Of a stretch of DNA of 64,000 bases, positions 38,806-48,516 are shown piece after piece (positions within the stretch are counted from its first letter, which is position 1; each line of letters begins with the position of its first letter). This DNA comes from Pseudolactococcus insecticola (lineage in GTDB: Bacteria > Bacillota > Bacilli > Lactobacillales > Streptococcaceae). Position numbers and translations under genes: made by a program. The stretch is taken from assembly GCF_011170065.1 (NCBI RefSeq), contig NZ_BLLH01000008.1:1-64000 (forward strand), given 5' to 3'. A model generated the notes under the pieces. That model saw nothing but the letters and a program-made list of their open reading frames with translations. It ran no database searches and was not told the origin of the DNA.

Positions 38806-40041
38806 ATGACATACGATAAACTAAAATCACGTTTTATGGACTACGTTCGCATCAATACGCGTTCTGACGAGACATCAGAGACAGTGCCGACAACGCAATC
38901 ACAGGTAGATTTTGCAGCAAAACTTGCAGATGAATTAAGCGCTATCGGCGTACAAAACGTCCACTATCTGGCCTCAAATGGTTATGTCGTTGGCACGATT
39001 CCAGCAACAACAACAAAAAATGTTGCAAAAATCGGGTTTATCGCTCACATGGACACGGCTGATTTTAATGCTGAGGGTGTGAATCCGCAGGTGATTTCAG
39101 ATTATGACGGTAAGGCGATTGCACTTGGTGAGAGTGGTTACGTGCTTGATCCCAAAGATTTTCCAAATCTAACTAGCTATCTTGGTCAGACTTTGATCAC
39201 GACCGATGGGACAACACTTTTGGGTTCTGATGATAAGTCAGGGATTGCTGAGATTATGACAGCGGCGGATTATTTGCTGTCACATCCAGAGATTGCACAC
39301 GGCGAGATTCGCATCGGTTTTGGGCCTGACGAGGAGATTGGGACAGGGGCAGATCTATTTGACGTGGCTGACTTTGACGTTGACTTTGCTTATACAGTTG
39401 ATGGTGGGCCGCTCGGTGAACTCGAGTACGAGACGTTTAATGCAGCGGGAGCGACGATTAACATTTCTGGGCGCAATGTTCACCCAGGAACTGCCAAAGA
39501 TCAGATGATCAATGCCTTGCAGCTGGCGATTGATTTGCATGACAGCTTGCCTGAAGCTGCTCGCCCTGAAATAACAGACAAGCGTGATGGTTTTTATCAC
39601 TTGACAAATCTTGCAGGCACGCCTGAAGAGGCTGTGATGAGCTATATCATTCGCGACCACGATCGTGCGACGTTTGAGGAAATGAAGCGCGAGTTGACAC
39701 GGATTGTATCAGAGCTAAATGCGAGATTTCCAGAGAGCGATGTCCCCCGTATCAAGCTCACGCTCAAAGACCAGTACTATAACATGGCAGAAATCATCGA
39801 AAAAGACATGACGCCTGTGATACTAGCCGAAACAGCGATGAAAAATGTCGGTATCACACCGAAAATCGAACCTGTACGTGGTGGAACGGACGGCTCGAAA
39901 ATCTCGTTTATGGGGATTCCCACGCCAAATATTTTTGCAGGGGGTGAAAACATGCATGGCAGATTTGAGTTTGTTAGTCTGGAGACCATGGCAAAAGCGG
40001 TTGATACGATTCTTGAGATTGTAACGTTGAATGCAAAATAA
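38806..40041 (+). CDS. pepT: Tripeptidase PepT (M20B)
   Basis: PepT is a dinuclear zinc enzyme that removes the N-terminal residue of tripeptides. The 411-residue protein has the metal site [11 protein letters not shown] near residue 78, [14 protein letters not shown] near 140, the catalytic [11 protein letters not shown] near 175, and [20 protein letters not shown] near 350. Together with PepN and PepA in this window it points to a proteolytic, dairy- or host-adapted lactic acid bacterium. Confidence 0.96.
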   Translation: MTYDKLKSRFMDYVRINTRSDETSETVPTTQSQVDFAAKLADELSAIGVQNVHYLASNGYVVGTIPATTTKNVAKIGFIAHMDTADFNAEGVNPQVISDYDGKAIALGESGYVLDPKDFPNLTSYLGQTLITTDGTTLLGSDDKSGIAEIMTAADYLLSHPEIAHGEIRIGFGPDEEIGTGADLFDVADFDVDFAYTVDGGPLGELEYETFNAAGATINISGRNVHPGTAKDQMINALQLAIDLHDSLPEAARPEITDKRDGFYHLTNLAGTPEEAVMSYIIRDHDRATFEEMKRELTRIVSELNARFPESDVPRIKLTLKDQYYNMAEIIEKDMTPVILAETAMKNVGITPKIEPVRGGTDGSKISFMGIPTPNIFAGGENMHGRFEFVSLETMAKAVDTILEIVTLNAK

Positions 40042-40042
40042 A

Positions 40043-40074
40043 AAAATCAGGGCTTGTTATTAAGTCCTGATTTT
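40043..40074. terminator. Bidirectional terminator, pepT / uspA
   Basis: AAAATCAGGGCTT pairs with AAGTCCTGATTTT around GTTATT. The T/A runs on both sides let it serve both convergent genes. Confidence 0.88.
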
Positions 40075-40085
40075 CATTTTTAGTT

Positions 40086-40520
40086 TTATCGCACAATCAA
40101 GGTATCGCACTTGGCATGTGTAACAATGTATTGTGCGACGGATCCGATAAATAGGCGCTCGATATAGCTTAGGCCGGTTGCACCAATCATGAGTAGATCG
40201 ACTTTTTCTTCGTCAGGAATGGTGGTTGCCATCATGACTTTTGGTGCACCAAATTCGACGCGGGTACGGACATTGTCAAGTCCCGCAGCACGTGCTTCTT
40301 CTGCAAAGTCTGCGACGAGATTTTCCGCACCTTTTTTCGTATCTTCAGCGACCATTGTGTCATAAGTTGAGATGCTTTGGAAGGCACGCAAGTCGATGAC
40401 GTTGACGAGTAAGAGCTCGGCGTCGTTGCGCTTTGCAACGGCAACGGCTTTATCAAAGGCATTGGCAGACTCAACAGACCCGTCAATCCCCACCATAATT
40501 TTTTTATATTCTTGAAGCAT
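40086..40520 (-). CDS. Universal stress protein (UspA family)
   Basis: A 144-residue cytoplasmic protein with YKKIMVGIDGSVESANAFDKAV at the N terminus and the ATP-binding GATGLSYIERLFIGSVAQYIVTHA at the C terminus (G2xG9GS/T pattern). Family members bind ATP and respond to starvation and stress. The start at minus-strand ATG 40520 is set by GGAGG a few bases upstream; an ATG five codons earlier overlaps that ribosome site. A -10 TATAAT on the minus strand with TTTACT 17 bp upstream lies near 40570-40600. Confidence 0.9.
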   Translation of the reverse strand: MLQEYKKIMVGIDGSVESANAFDKAVAVAKRNDAELLLVNVIDLRAFQSISTYDTMVAEDTKKGAENLVADFAEEARAAGLDNVRTRVEFGAPKVMMATTIPDEEKVDLLMIGATGLSYIERLFIGSVAQYIVTHAKCDTLIVR

Positions 40521-40661
40521 AAGCTTTTCCTCCATTTTCTATGATGAACACTTTTTCCTTATACTTTAATTATATTCTCATTTCTGTTAAAAGTAAAAGG
40601 ATAACTATTTTCAAGCGGGAAATAAGTGTGAATTAAGACAAGAGAAATTTTCAGTAAAATA

Positions 40662-40670
40662 TGCTATAAT
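40662..40670 (+). promoter_or_regulatory. Extended -10 promoter of the 95-residue protein gene
   Basis: TGCTATAAT, 29 bases before the ATG, with GGAG at 40689-40692. Confidence 0.65.
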
Positions 40671-40699
40671 AGGCGTTATAAATCAAATGGAGATGTAAG

Positions 40700-40987
40700 A
40701 TGAAAAAGATGTCTGATGATGCCTACGAGAAGAAAATTCAGCATATGCGTGAGTTGTATTTGGAAAATCATGACAAGAGCGAACTTTCGGCACATATGGT
40801 TGCGAAGTTGTCGTTTTTGGATCATTTTCGTAGTCGCGAAAATCAGAAAGCGCGTTTGCGCCGTCAACTGTCAGAGCTTGAAATCAAGCGTTGTAGAGCG
40901 ACATTAGATCGAAAATCTTCTCAAAAATTTGAGCAAAAATTGGCCATGAAAAAAGCTTTGTTCAAGAGATTATTGGACGAAAAATAA
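40700..40987 (+). CDS. Small basic helical protein of unknown function
   Basis: A 95-residue soluble protein, strongly charged and Lys/Arg-rich, almost entirely helical by composition (long runs such as RQLSELEIKRCRATLDR), with no membrane segment or signal. I do not recognise the family. Promoter, GGAG and codon use all look genuine. It precedes the Na+/H+ antiporter by 53 bases with no terminator between, so the two are probably cotranscribed. A nucleic-acid-binding or regulatory role would fit the charge but is unsupported. Confidence 0.7.
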   Translation: MKKMSDDAYEKKIQHMRELYLENHDKSELSAHMVAKLSFLDHFRSRENQKARLRRQLSELEIKRCRATLDRKSSQKFEQKLAMKKALFKRLLDEK

Positions 40988-41040
40988 GCTTTTACTCGTT
41001 AAGTGATTTGCTTAGCAGGTGAAAAAGGAGGGCAAAAAAC

Positions 41041-43086
41041 TTGATACATACTGTGTTTTACGTGATTATCTTTTTCGCGTCTCTGATTATTTCAAATGTC
41101 ATCAATAAAGTGTTTCCAAAAATCCCCTTGCCTCTGATTCAGGTTGTTTTCGGCCTAGTTTTAGGCGCCATGGGTGCTGGAAATGTGTTGCGGTTGAATC
41201 CGGAGCTTTTCCTTGCTTTTATCATTGGGCCTTTGCTTTTTCGTGAAGGTGAAGAGGCGGATATTAGAGGGATTATCAAGCATGGACGCACGGTGGTTTT
41301 ACTGGTTTTTCCGGTTGTTTTTATCACGACGATTATTGTCGGTGTGATCGGGCATAACTTTTACAGTGCGGTGCCGATTGCGGCCTGTTTTGCACTCGGT
41401 GCCAGTCTTGGACCGACTGATGCCGTCGCCGTTAGCTCCTTGTCTGAGCGTTTTGAGTTTCCAAAGCGGATTACCGCTGTGCTAAAAGGCGAAGGCCTGC
41501 TCAATGATGCGTCAGGCATCATCGCCTTTCAGTTTGCGATTTTAGCTCTGACGACAGGAAAGTTTTCGCTTAAAGATGCGGCTGTTGGACTTGCCATTTC
41601 GGCTGTCGGTGGTGCTGCAATCGGGTTTGTCGTTGCTTTTGCTAACCGACTGGTTTTGTCACTTATGGAAGATGTCGCCGCGCAAGACGTGACAGGCTAC
41701 CTTATGCTTGAGTTGATCATGCCGCTCCTTGCCTTTTTCCTAGCTGAAGAACTCCATGTTTCAGGGATTATCGCGGTTGTCGTCGCTGGGGTCATGCAGG
41801 CGAGTGGTTTTAAAAAAATCACACTCTTTGATGCCCAAGTTGAAAATCTTTCTAAAACGATTTGGGGAACAGTTTCTTTTGTCTTGAACTCGATTGTCTT
41901 TTTGTTTTTAGGGATCGAGTTGCAGCGGATTGCGACACCGATTATCCGCAATGCTTATTATGATAATTTCCGCTTGTTTCTGACGGTGATTGCGCTTGTT
42001 GCGACTTTATTTATTGTGCGTTATGTAGTTCTTAGCCTTTATTACGCCTTTATCGCTAAAAAACGTGGACAGAAATTTAGCCGCTATGTTGATGATATTT
42101 TATTACTGACTTTTTCAGGTGTCAAAGGGACAGTGTCAATTGCGACAATCTTGCTTTTGCCGCAGGCAGTTGCACAGAAATATTCGCTCTTGATTTTCCT
42201 TGCGGCGTCGGTCACAGTTGTGAGCTTTCTGACGGGAATCTTGGTGCTACCGATTATTGCACCAGCAAAAGAAGAAAAAATAGATAATGTGGCGAAAATC
42301 GCGATTCTGACGGACGTTGTTGCTGCCCTAGAAAAGGAGTCTGCGGCGGTGAAAAACCGTCTGGGCTACATTGCGACGATCGACAACTATCAGGCGCGGA
42401 TACAAAAGCTGATCATCGGTCAGGAGTCTGCCACCATGACCTCGGAGTTCAATGCGCTACAGCTTTTGGTTTTGCGACTGGAAAATGAGGGGCTGGAAAC
42501 CGCTTTCAGAAATAATCAGATCACCTTGAAAACTTATCGAATCTATCAGCGCTATCTAAAAGAGCTTGAACGCTCAATTGTTCACAGGTTTGTGTCAAGT
42601 TTTGCCTTTGCCTTTGCCATCTTCTTGCGCGCTGTTCGGCTAGTTTTGAGCAATATCTTACATCTCAATCTGAATTTCAATCAGAAAAATGTCAAAAAAT
42701 TGGTCGGGGATTCAAAAAGCGAAATCCGAGATTTATATTTCAGCAATACTGCTATTATCATGGATGCTTTGGAAAATCTGGAAGGCATTTATAATGCTGA
42801 TCTGATCAATTATCTGCAGTCAGAACGTCTGCGGACGTCAGAACAGGTGGCAAGTGGTGGCTTTATCAACCGTATTATCAGTAAAGCGCGACCAAATAAC
42901 CTAGACGAGATGATGCGTGGCTACTATCTTGAGCGCAAATTTATTTTTGAATATGAGGCAGAAGGTATTTTGACTGCGCGTCAGGCAAAAACCATGCGCC
43001 GCACGGTTAATGCGTTAGAAGATTATTCGATGAATGAAAACCACTCCAACTTGCTATACGACTTTTTGGAGTATCAAGCCAAATAA
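41041..43086 (+). CDS. CPA1-family Na+/H+ antiporter
   Basis: A 681-residue antiporter of the NhaP/CPA1 type. The N-terminal about 410 residues form about 12 helices with the conserved GPTDAVAVSSL motif near residue 125 and GEGLLNDASGI near 157, which hold the ion-binding Asp. The C-terminal about 270 residues are cytoplasmic, helical and charged, probably regulatory. Exchange of Na+ (or K+) for H+ supports pH and salt tolerance. Start is TTG 41041, with AAGGAGG at 41025-41031. Confidence 0.9.
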   Translation: MIHTVFYVIIFFASLIISNVINKVFPKIPLPLIQVVFGLVLGAMGAGNVLRLNPELFLAFIIGPLLFREGEEADIRGIIKHGRTVVLLVFPVVFITTIIVGVIGHNFYSAVPIAACFALGASLGPTDAVAVSSLSERFEFPKRITAVLKGEGLLNDASGIIAFQFAILALTTGKFSLKDAAVGLAISAVGGAAIGFVVAFANRLVLSLMEDVAAQDVTGYLMLELIMPLLAFFLAEELHVSGIIAVVVAGVMQASGFKKITLFDAQVENLSKTIWGTVSFVLNSIVFLFLGIELQRIATPIIRNAYYDNFRLFLTVIALVATLFIVRYVVLSLYYAFIAKKRGQKFSRYVDDILLLTFSGVKGTVSIATILLLPQAVAQKYSLLIFLAASVTVVSFLTGILVLPIIAPAKEEKIDNVAKIAILTDVVAALEKESAAVKNRLGYIATIDNYQARIQKLIIGQESATMTSEFNALQLLVLRLENEGLETAFRNNQITLKTYRIYQRYLKELERSIVHRFVSSFAFAFAIFLRAVRLVLSNILHLNLNFNQKNVKKLVGDSKSEIRDLYFSNTAIIMDALENLEGIYNADLINYLQSERLRTSEQVASGGFINRIISKARPNNLDEMMRGYYLERKFIFEYEAEGILTARQAKTMRRTVNALEDYSMNENHSNLLYDFLEYQAK

Positions 43087-43105
43087 ACTGCGGAGACGCA
43101 GTTTT
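43085..43105 (+). terminator. Short terminator after the antiporter gene
   Basis: AAACTGCG-GAGA-CGCAGTTTT; the stem begins within the stop codon. The T run is short, so partial readthrough into the cysteine desulfurase gene is possible. Confidence 0.6.
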
Positions 43106-43149
43106 ATATTGAGGGCGTGTTCTTAACGACACGTATCACAGGAGAAAAA

Positions 43150-44292
43150 ATGATTTACTTTGATAACTCGGCGACAACCGCTATTTATCCCGAAGTTTTA
43201 AAAACTTATACCGACGTTGCGACAAAAATCATGGGCAATCCGTCTAGTTTACACAATCTAGGCACGGTCGCTGAGCGCATGCTTGAGGCGTCGCGCAAGC
43301 AAATTGCCGAGTTGCTCGGCAAATCAGCATCGGAAATTTACTTTACCTCAGGCGGCACAGAAGGGGATAACTGGGTCATAAAAGGCGTGGCTTTTGAGAA
43401 AAAGGTCTACGGCAATCATATCATCGTATCTGCTGTTGAGCATCCGGCGGTCAAAGAATCGGCAAATTGGCTTGCGACACAGGGATTTGACGTGGATTTT
43501 GCACCAGTCGATGAGAAGGGCTTTGTCAAGCTTGATGCGCTTTCAGCACTCATCAGAAAAGACACGATTTTGGTGTCTGTCATGGCCGTCAACAATGAAA
43601 TCGGTGCGATTCAGCCGATTCGTCAGATTGGTGAACTCTTAGCTGACAAACCGACGATTTCTTTTCATGTGGATGCTGTTCAGGCGATTGGCAAGATACC
43701 ACTGGCTGATTTTCTGCCAGAACGTGTTGATTTCGCAACATTTTCATCCCACAAATTTCACGGACCACGTGGAGTTGGTATCGTCTATGTCAAAAAAGGA
43801 AAAAAATTGCAGCCGTTATTATCAGGCGGCGGTCAGGAGCGTGATATGCGCTCGACCACGGAAAATGTGGCGGGTATTGCAGCAGCAGCCAAGGCATTGC
43901 GTATGACGTTAGAACGCTCGCAAGCTAATCTGACGAAACTTGCAGCGATGAAACAAGTGATACTTGATGCGCTTGCGGCATTTTCTGACGTCATCGTCTT
44001 TACAAAAACGGACGATTTTGCGCCTAATATCATCACCTTTGGTATCAAAGGTGTGCGTGGTGAGGTGGTTGTGCATGGTTTTGAAGAACATGAGCTTTAT
44101 ATTTCAACGACAAGCGCCTGCTCGTCTAAGGCTGGCCTTGCGTCAAGCACACTCGTTGCCATGAATGTTGCACCGAAATTTGCAACGTCAGCGGTCAGAA
44201 TTTCACTCGATGAAAGTAATAACATGGCAGAAATCGAACAGTTTTTAACCATTTTCAAACAGTTACACGCAAAATTTCAAAAAATACAGTAA
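43150..44292 (+). CDS. Cysteine desulfurase (NifS/IscS-like, partner of ThiI)
   Basis: A 380-residue PLP enzyme that takes sulfur from cysteine onto its own active-site cysteine. The PLP lysine lies in [10 protein letters not shown] (near residue 204) and the persulfide cysteine in STTSACSSK (near 328). It sits 22 bases upstream of thiI, the arrangement of the dedicated NifZ-ThiI pair that makes 4-thiouridine in tRNA in Bacillus. ATG 43150 follows GGAG; an upstream in-frame extension from 43117 lacks family similarity. Confidence 0.92.
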   Translation: MIYFDNSATTAIYPEVLKTYTDVATKIMGNPSSLHNLGTVAERMLEASRKQIAELLGKSASEIYFTSGGTEGDNWVIKGVAFEKKVYGNHIIVSAVEHPAVKESANWLATQGFDVDFAPVDEKGFVKLDALSALIRKDTILVSVMAVNNEIGAIQPIRQIGELLADKPTISFHVDAVQAIGKIPLADFLPERVDFATFSSHKFHGPRGVGIVYVKKGKKLQPLLSGGGQERDMRSTTENVAGIAAAAKALRMTLERSQANLTKLAAMKQVILDALAAFSDVIVFTKTDDFAPNIITFGIKGVRGEVVVHGFEEHELYISTTSACSSKAGLASSTLVAMNVAPKFATSAVRISLDESNNMAEIEQFLTIFKQLHAKFQKIQ

Positions 44293-44314
44293 TCAAGGCG
44301 CTAAAGGAGTAGTC

Positions 44315-45538
44315 ATGCCAGAGTTAAAATACAGTGAAATCATGGTTCGTTATGGCGAATTATCAACAAAAGGTAAGAATCGGATGCGATTTATCGGTCG
44401 TCTTGCCAAAAATATCCGCGAGGTTCTGACGGAGTTTCCAACAATCTCGGTCAAGGCAGAGCGCGATCGTGCGCACATCTATCTCAATGGCGCAGAATAT
44501 GAGCCACTAGCTGAAAAATTAGTCAAAGTCTTTGGCATCCAAAATTTTTCGCCAGCTATAAAAGTCGAAAAAACCATGCCAGCGCTTGAAGCGGCGGTCG
44601 AGGCGCTCATGAAAAAGGTCTATCAAGAAGGTATGACGTTCAAAGTTTCGGCACGTCGTAGCGACCACGAGTTTGAGCTAGACTCAACAGAACTCAATCG
44701 CGAGCTGGGTCATACAGTCATCACAGCACTTCCCTTTGCTAAGGTGCAAATGAAACGGCCTGATATTGATTTGCGTGTCGAGATTCGTCCTGATGCGGCT
44801 TACCTGAGCTACGAGACAATCAAAGGTGCAGGTGGCCTTCCTGTTGGGACTGCAGGGAAAGGCATGCTCATGCTGTCTGGCGGGATTGACTCGCCAGTTG
44901 CAGGCTATTTGGCGCTGAAACGCGGCGTTGAAATTGAGGCGGTACATTTTGCGTCACCACCTTATACAAGTCCTGGTGCTCTTAAAAAAGCCAAGGATTT
45001 GGCAGGGAAATTAACGGTTTTCGGTGGCGATATTCAGTTTATCGAAGTGCCTTTTACTGAGATTCAAGAAGAAATCAAAGAAAAAGTGCCAATGCCATAT
45101 CTGATGACAGTGACACGTCGTTTCATGATGCGCGTGGTGGATGAGATTCGGGCACGCAGAAATGGTCAAGTCATCATCAATGGCGAAAGTTTGGGGCAAG
45201 TGGCCAGTCAGACTTTGGGGTCAATGACGGCAATCAATGCTGTAACGACAACACCTGTGATCCGCCCGGTTGTTACGATGGATAAACTTGAAATCATCGA
45301 ACTTGCTGAAAAAATCGATACATTTAACATCTCGATTCAGCCTTTTGAAGACTGCTGTACGATTTTTGCGCCACCACAACCTAAGACCAATCCAAAGCTT
45401 GAAAATGCGGAGAAATTTGAAGCCCGCATGGCGATTGATGAGCTTGTTGCACGAGCAGTTGACGGGATTATGGTCAGCAAGATTTCTGGCGACGGCTATG
45501 TTGATGAATTAGAAGAAGCGATTTTAGGCTTGTTGTAA
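44315..45538 (+). CDS. thiI: tRNA 4-thiouridine synthase ThiI
   Basis: ThiI adenylates U8 of tRNA and installs sulfur to make s4U. The 407-residue protein has the ferredoxin-like and THUMP domains (about 1-165) and the PP-loop ATPase signature [11 protein letters not shown] near residue 187. It ends without the C-terminal rhodanese domain of E. coli ThiI, as is usual in Firmicutes, so the adjacent cysteine desulfurase must hand sulfur to it directly. CTAAAGGAG precedes the ATG. Confidence 0.95.
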   Translation: MPELKYSEIMVRYGELSTKGKNRMRFIGRLAKNIREVLTEFPTISVKAERDRAHIYLNGAEYEPLAEKLVKVFGIQNFSPAIKVEKTMPALEAAVEALMKKVYQEGMTFKVSARRSDHEFELDSTELNRELGHTVITALPFAKVQMKRPDIDLRVEIRPDAAYLSYETIKGAGGLPVGTAGKGMLMLSGGIDSPVAGYLALKRGVEIEAVHFASPPYTSPGALKKAKDLAGKLTVFGGDIQFIEVPFTEIQEEIKEKVPMPYLMTVTRRFMMRVVDEIRARRNGQVIINGESLGQVASQTLGSMTAINAVTTTPVIRPVVTMDKLEIIELAEKIDTFNISIQPFEDCCTIFAPPQPKTNPKLENAEKFEARMAIDELVARAVDGIMVSKISGDGYVDELEEAILGLL

Positions 45539-45547
45539 GGATAAATC

Positions 45548-45579
45548 AAGGGGATCATTTGAACTAAATGACCTCTTTT
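45548..45579 (+). terminator. Terminator after thiI
   Basis: AAGGGGATCATTT pairs with AAATGACCTCTT (one bulge, one G-T pair), followed by T. It overlaps the possible -35 TTGAAC (45559-45564) of a promoter with -10 TATACG (45581-45586) for the efflux gene. Confidence 0.75.
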
Positions 45580-45590
45580 GTATACGTTTG

Positions 45591-45635
45591 AAATTCTGAG
45601 TGATTTCATCACTCATCATATAAAGGAGTTGCCAT
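45591..45635 (+). repeat. 45-bp direct repeat, copy 1 (operator-like)
   Basis: Identical over 45 bases to 45688-45732. It contains the palindrome TGAGTGAT-TTC-ATCACTCA, a -10-like TATAAA and AAAGGAG. In this copy the ribosome site leads to GCCATCC rather than a start codon. The palindrome is a likely operator of a TetR- or MarR-type regulator (not encoded nearby). Confidence 0.9.
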
Positions 45636-45636
45636 C

Positions 45637-45670
45637 CAACGCCTAAGCGATAAATCGCAAAGGCACGTTG
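45637..45670 (+). repeat. Imperfect 34-bp palindrome between the repeats
   Basis: CAACGCCT, GCGAT, ATCGC and AGG...CGTTG nest symmetrically with AA mismatches, forming a long interrupted hairpin. It occupies most of the 52-bp segment between the two 45-bp repeats. Confidence 0.6.
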
Positions 45671-45687
45671 TATCTAGCAACTTCCCT

Positions 45688-45732
45688 AAATTCTGAGTGA
45701 TTTCATCACTCATCATATAAAGGAGTTGCCAT
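45688..45732 (+). repeat. 45-bp direct repeat, copy 2 (at the efflux gene start)
   Basis: Exact second copy. Here AAAGGAGTTGCC is followed by the ATG (45731) of the MFS gene, so the repeat ends in the start codon. The period of the duplication is 97 bp. Confidence 0.93.
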
Positions 45733-47140
45733 GTTTAGTAAAGAGAAGTTCCCTGGCTTACTTGCCTTAGGAATTTTTACGTTTATGTCTACGCTTGACG
45801 GATCAATCGTTAATATCGCGCTGCCTAGTATGGCACGTGAAATGAAGCTTGATATGGGTCAGGTCACTTTGGCTGTCACCATTTATCTGGTGGTGATTTC
45901 AGGTTTGATTTTACTATTTGGTCGTCTGGGAGATTTGATCGGAAAAACACGAATTTTTAGTCTAGGTAGTCTGATTTTCACGCTGGGTTCCCTACTAGCT
46001 GGTATCAATCTTGGCTTACATTTCCTGCTTTTTGCACGGATTGTGCAGGCGATAGGCGCCTCCATGACCATGTCAAATAGTTTTGGTATCACAAGTCAGC
46101 TTTTTGAGCCGGCGCTGCGGGCGCGTGCTATGAGTATTATTTCCATGTTCGTAAGCCTTGGTTCCATTGCTGGTCCAGCTATCGGTGGTTTTATATTACA
46201 AATTGCGAGCTGGTCTTATATTTTTTGGATCAATGTGCCACTTGGTATCATCGCCTATATGGTTGGTCGCAAGGCATTGCCAAAAGATGTAGGATCGGGC
46301 TCTGTCAAGGATGCGGACCTGTTAGGAGCCACTCAGATGTTTCTGTCGGTCGCAGTCTTTTTCGTTGCCATGAGCCTGGGGCAGGCGCGAGGGTTTGCAA
46401 ATCCGCTTGTCATCGGAAGTTTTATTATCATGATCGGTCTTTTGACTTGGTTTATCTATACTGAAAAAACGGTTGCAAAGCCCTTGTTAAATCTGGACAT
46501 TTTCCGCAGTAAGCTTTTTTCGATGAGTGTCATCACGAGCATGACCATGTTTACAGCAGGCAGTTTTGTCAATATCCTCATGCCCTTTTACCTTCAGGAC
46601 TATCGTGCTTGTGCGGCGGGCTATGCTGGGTTAATCATGATGGCTTATCCTGTCGGGATGTTTATTTTTAGCCCGATTGCGGGTGTTCTATCTGATAAAT
46701 TTGACAAGGAAATCATTACATTTGTTGCGATAACAGGTGTGTTACTCGTTCAAGTGGGGTATTTGATGATTGGTCACGGGACGGCTCTGATGCTAGTTCT
46801 GGTCGTACTTTTCGCCCATGGTGCTAGCGTCGGATTTTTCCAAAGTCCAAATAATGCGCTTGTCATGTCGACAGTTGAGTCGCAATTTCTAGGGATTGCA
46901 GGATCTGTGAATGCATTGGGAAGAAATCTAGGCTTTGTGCTTGGGACAACATTTGCCACAACGGTCTTGTTTGTCGCCATGTCTCGTCAGGTTGGGCGCA
47001 GGGTGTCGGGCTATGTCGCCTCGCAGCCGACGGTCTTTCTAAATGGCATGCACGTGGCCTTTTATGTGGCACTTATCTTAGTCATTTTTGCCTGGATATT
47101 GTCAGGATATCGGCTTGTCACACGGCAAAAAACGGCTTAA
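45731..47140 (+). CDS. DHA2-family (EmrB/QacA type) MFS drug efflux pump
   Basis: A 469-residue proton-driven multidrug exporter with about 14 helices. Motifs include LDGSIVNIALPSMA in helix 1 (motif D1 of the 14-helix family), GRLGDLIGKTRIF (motif A) in loop 2-3, RIVQAIGASM (motif B), and GPAIGGFI (motif C, antiporter). AAAGGAG lies 7 bases before the ATG. Monocistronic between the thiI terminator and the shared terminator at 47149. Control by a regulator at the duplicated palindrome just upstream is likely. Confidence 0.9.
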   Translation: MFSKEKFPGLLALGIFTFMSTLDGSIVNIALPSMAREMKLDMGQVTLAVTIYLVVISGLILLFGRLGDLIGKTRIFSLGSLIFTLGSLLAGINLGLHFLLFARIVQAIGASMTMSNSFGITSQLFEPALRARAMSIISMFVSLGSIAGPAIGGFILQIASWSYIFWINVPLGIIAYMVGRKALPKDVGSGSVKDADLLGATQMFLSVAVFFVAMSLGQARGFANPLVIGSFIIMIGLLTWFIYTEKTVAKPLLNLDIFRSKLFSMSVITSMTMFTAGSFVNILMPFYLQDYRACAAGYAGLIMMAYPVGMFIFSPIAGVLSDKFDKEIITFVAITGVLLVQVGYLMIGHGTALMLVLVVLFAHGASVGFFQSPNNALVMSTVESQFLGIAGSVNALGRNLGFVLGTTFATTVLFVAMSRQVGRRVSGYVASQPTVFLNGMHVAFYVALILVIFAWILSGYRLVTRQKTA

Positions 47141-47148
47141 TCAATAAG

Positions 47149-47185
47149 AAAAATCCAAGCCCTGAAATATGGACTTGGATTTTTT
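47149..47185. terminator. Bidirectional terminator, MFS gene / tyrS
   Basis: AAAAATCCAAG pairs with CTTGGATTTTT, flanked by A and T runs suitable for both convergent genes. Confidence 0.88.
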
Positions 47186-47196
47186 CGATATTAAAC

Positions 47197-48450
47197 TCAG
47201 TAAGTAATAACAAATTTTTTCTTTTTACCGCGACCGATAATAGTCAGCTCGTCTGCGAGTTTATCCGCGTCAGACAAGGTGTAATCAAGATCTTTGATTT
47301 GCTCACCATTGATGCGGATGGCACCTGTCGTGATGTCTTCGCGTGCCTGTCTGCGGCTTGGTGAAATCTTAGCTTCAACAAGTAGCAAAACGAGATCGCC
47401 ATTAAAATCATCAGAAACGGTATAGCTTGGAATATTTGACAGACTTGACTTGATGTCTTTGATGTCAAGGTTTTTATAGTTGCCCGCGAAAAGCTGTTTA
47501 GAAATCTCTACAGCATCCTCGTAAGCCGCAACGCCATGAACCAATGTCACAACTTCTTTGGCAAGTGTTTTTTGTGCTAGACGCTCATGTGGTGCAGCTT
47601 CAAAGGCTTTTGCGATGTCATCAATCTCATCAAGTGACAAGAAGGTAAAGATTTTCAAGAAATTAATGGCGTCAGCGTCTTCTTGATTGAACCAGAACTG
47701 GTAAAACTCATATGGCGACGTTTTATCAGCGTCAAGCCAGACCGCATTGCCTTCTGACTTGCCAAATTTCTTACCAGTTGAGTCTGTGATCAGTGGTACT
47801 GTGATGACGTGAGTGTCATTGCCGGATTTTTTTCGGATGAGGTCAGTTCCAGCAATCATGTTACCCCACTGGTCAGAACCGCCGATTTGCAGGCTCACGC
47901 CATATTGCTCGTTTAACTCGTAAAAATCATAGCCTTGCAGGATTTGGTAGGCAAACTCAGTGTAGGAAATACCGGTTTCAATCCGTTTTTTGACAGATTC
48001 TTTACTCATCATGTAGTTGATCGTATAATGCTTACCGACGTCACGCAAAAAGTCAAGGACGTTCATCTGACTGAACCAATGGTAATTATTTTCGACAATG
48101 GCAGCATTCTCACCGTCAAAATCAAGAAAACGTGACAGCTGATTTTTGATTTTTTCCGACCATTCTTCAACAGTTTTGGCCGTTTGAAGTGAGCGCTCAG
48201 CATCCTTAAATGACGGATCACCAATCATGCCGGTCGCACCACCCACCAAAGCAACAGGCTTGTGACCTGCAAGCTGTAAACGACGCATGTTCAAAATTGG
48301 CACAAGATGCCCCAAATGGAGCGAGTCAGCCGTTGGGTCGTAGCCAGTGTAAAAACTGACAGACGTCTCAGTCAAAGTTTTTTTTAGGGCATCCTCATCA
48401 GTTGTTTGAAAAATCAGACCACGTGCTTTTAGTTCATCAAAGATATTCAT
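47197..48450 (-). CDS. tyrS: Tyrosyl-tRNA synthetase
   Basis: A 417-residue class I synthetase. The HIGH motif appears as HLGH (residues 45-48), the KMSKS motif as KFGKS near 232, and an S4 RNA-binding domain occupies the C terminus from about 350. The leader is short (about 28 nt), so no tyrosine T-box is present, unlike hisS in this window. The minus-strand start follows GAGGAAA. Confidence 0.97.
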   Translation of the reverse strand: MNIFDELKARGLIFQTTDEDALKKTLTETSVSFYTGYDPTADSLHLGHLVPILNMRRLQLAGHKPVALVGGATGMIGDPSFKDAERSLQTAKTVEEWSEKIKNQLSRFLDFDGENAAIVENNYHWFSQMNVLDFLRDVGKHYTINYMMSKESVKKRIETGISYTEFAYQILQGYDFYELNEQYGVSLQIGGSDQWGNMIAGTDLIRKKSGNDTHVITVPLITDSTGKKFGKSEGNAVWLDADKTSPYEFYQFWFNQEDADAINFLKIFTFLSLDEIDDIAKAFEAAPHERLAQKTLAKEVVTLVHGVAAYEDAVEISKQLFAGNYKNLDIKDIKSSLSNIPSYTVSDDFNGDLVLLLVEAKISPSRRQAREDITTGAIRINGEQIKDLDYTLSDADKLADELTIIGRGKKKKFVITY

Positions 48451-48484
48451 AGATGGTTTCCTCGTATTTTTATAAATTATCTCT

Positions 48485-48509
48485 ATTATACCAAAAAATT
48501 TGGTATAAT
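48485..48509. promoter_or_regulatory. Back-to-back extended -10 promoter, tyrS / pbp1b
   Basis: ATTATACCA, 7 bases, TGGTATAAT: two perfect TGGTATAAT elements facing outward, almost a perfect palindrome. It drives tyrS to the left and pbp1b to the right. Confidence 0.75.
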
Positions 48510-48516
48510 TTAAGTT

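Noticed and set aside
45636-45699. Small ORF after the ribosome site of repeat copy 1
   Set aside because: The site leads to GCCATCC. The only nearby TTG frame stops after five codons, and an ATC start for a 20-codon frame is unsupported.
45591-45732. CRISPR array
   Set aside because: Only two repeats, each 45 bp with a palindrome and ribosome site, ending in a start codon; no cas genes in the window.
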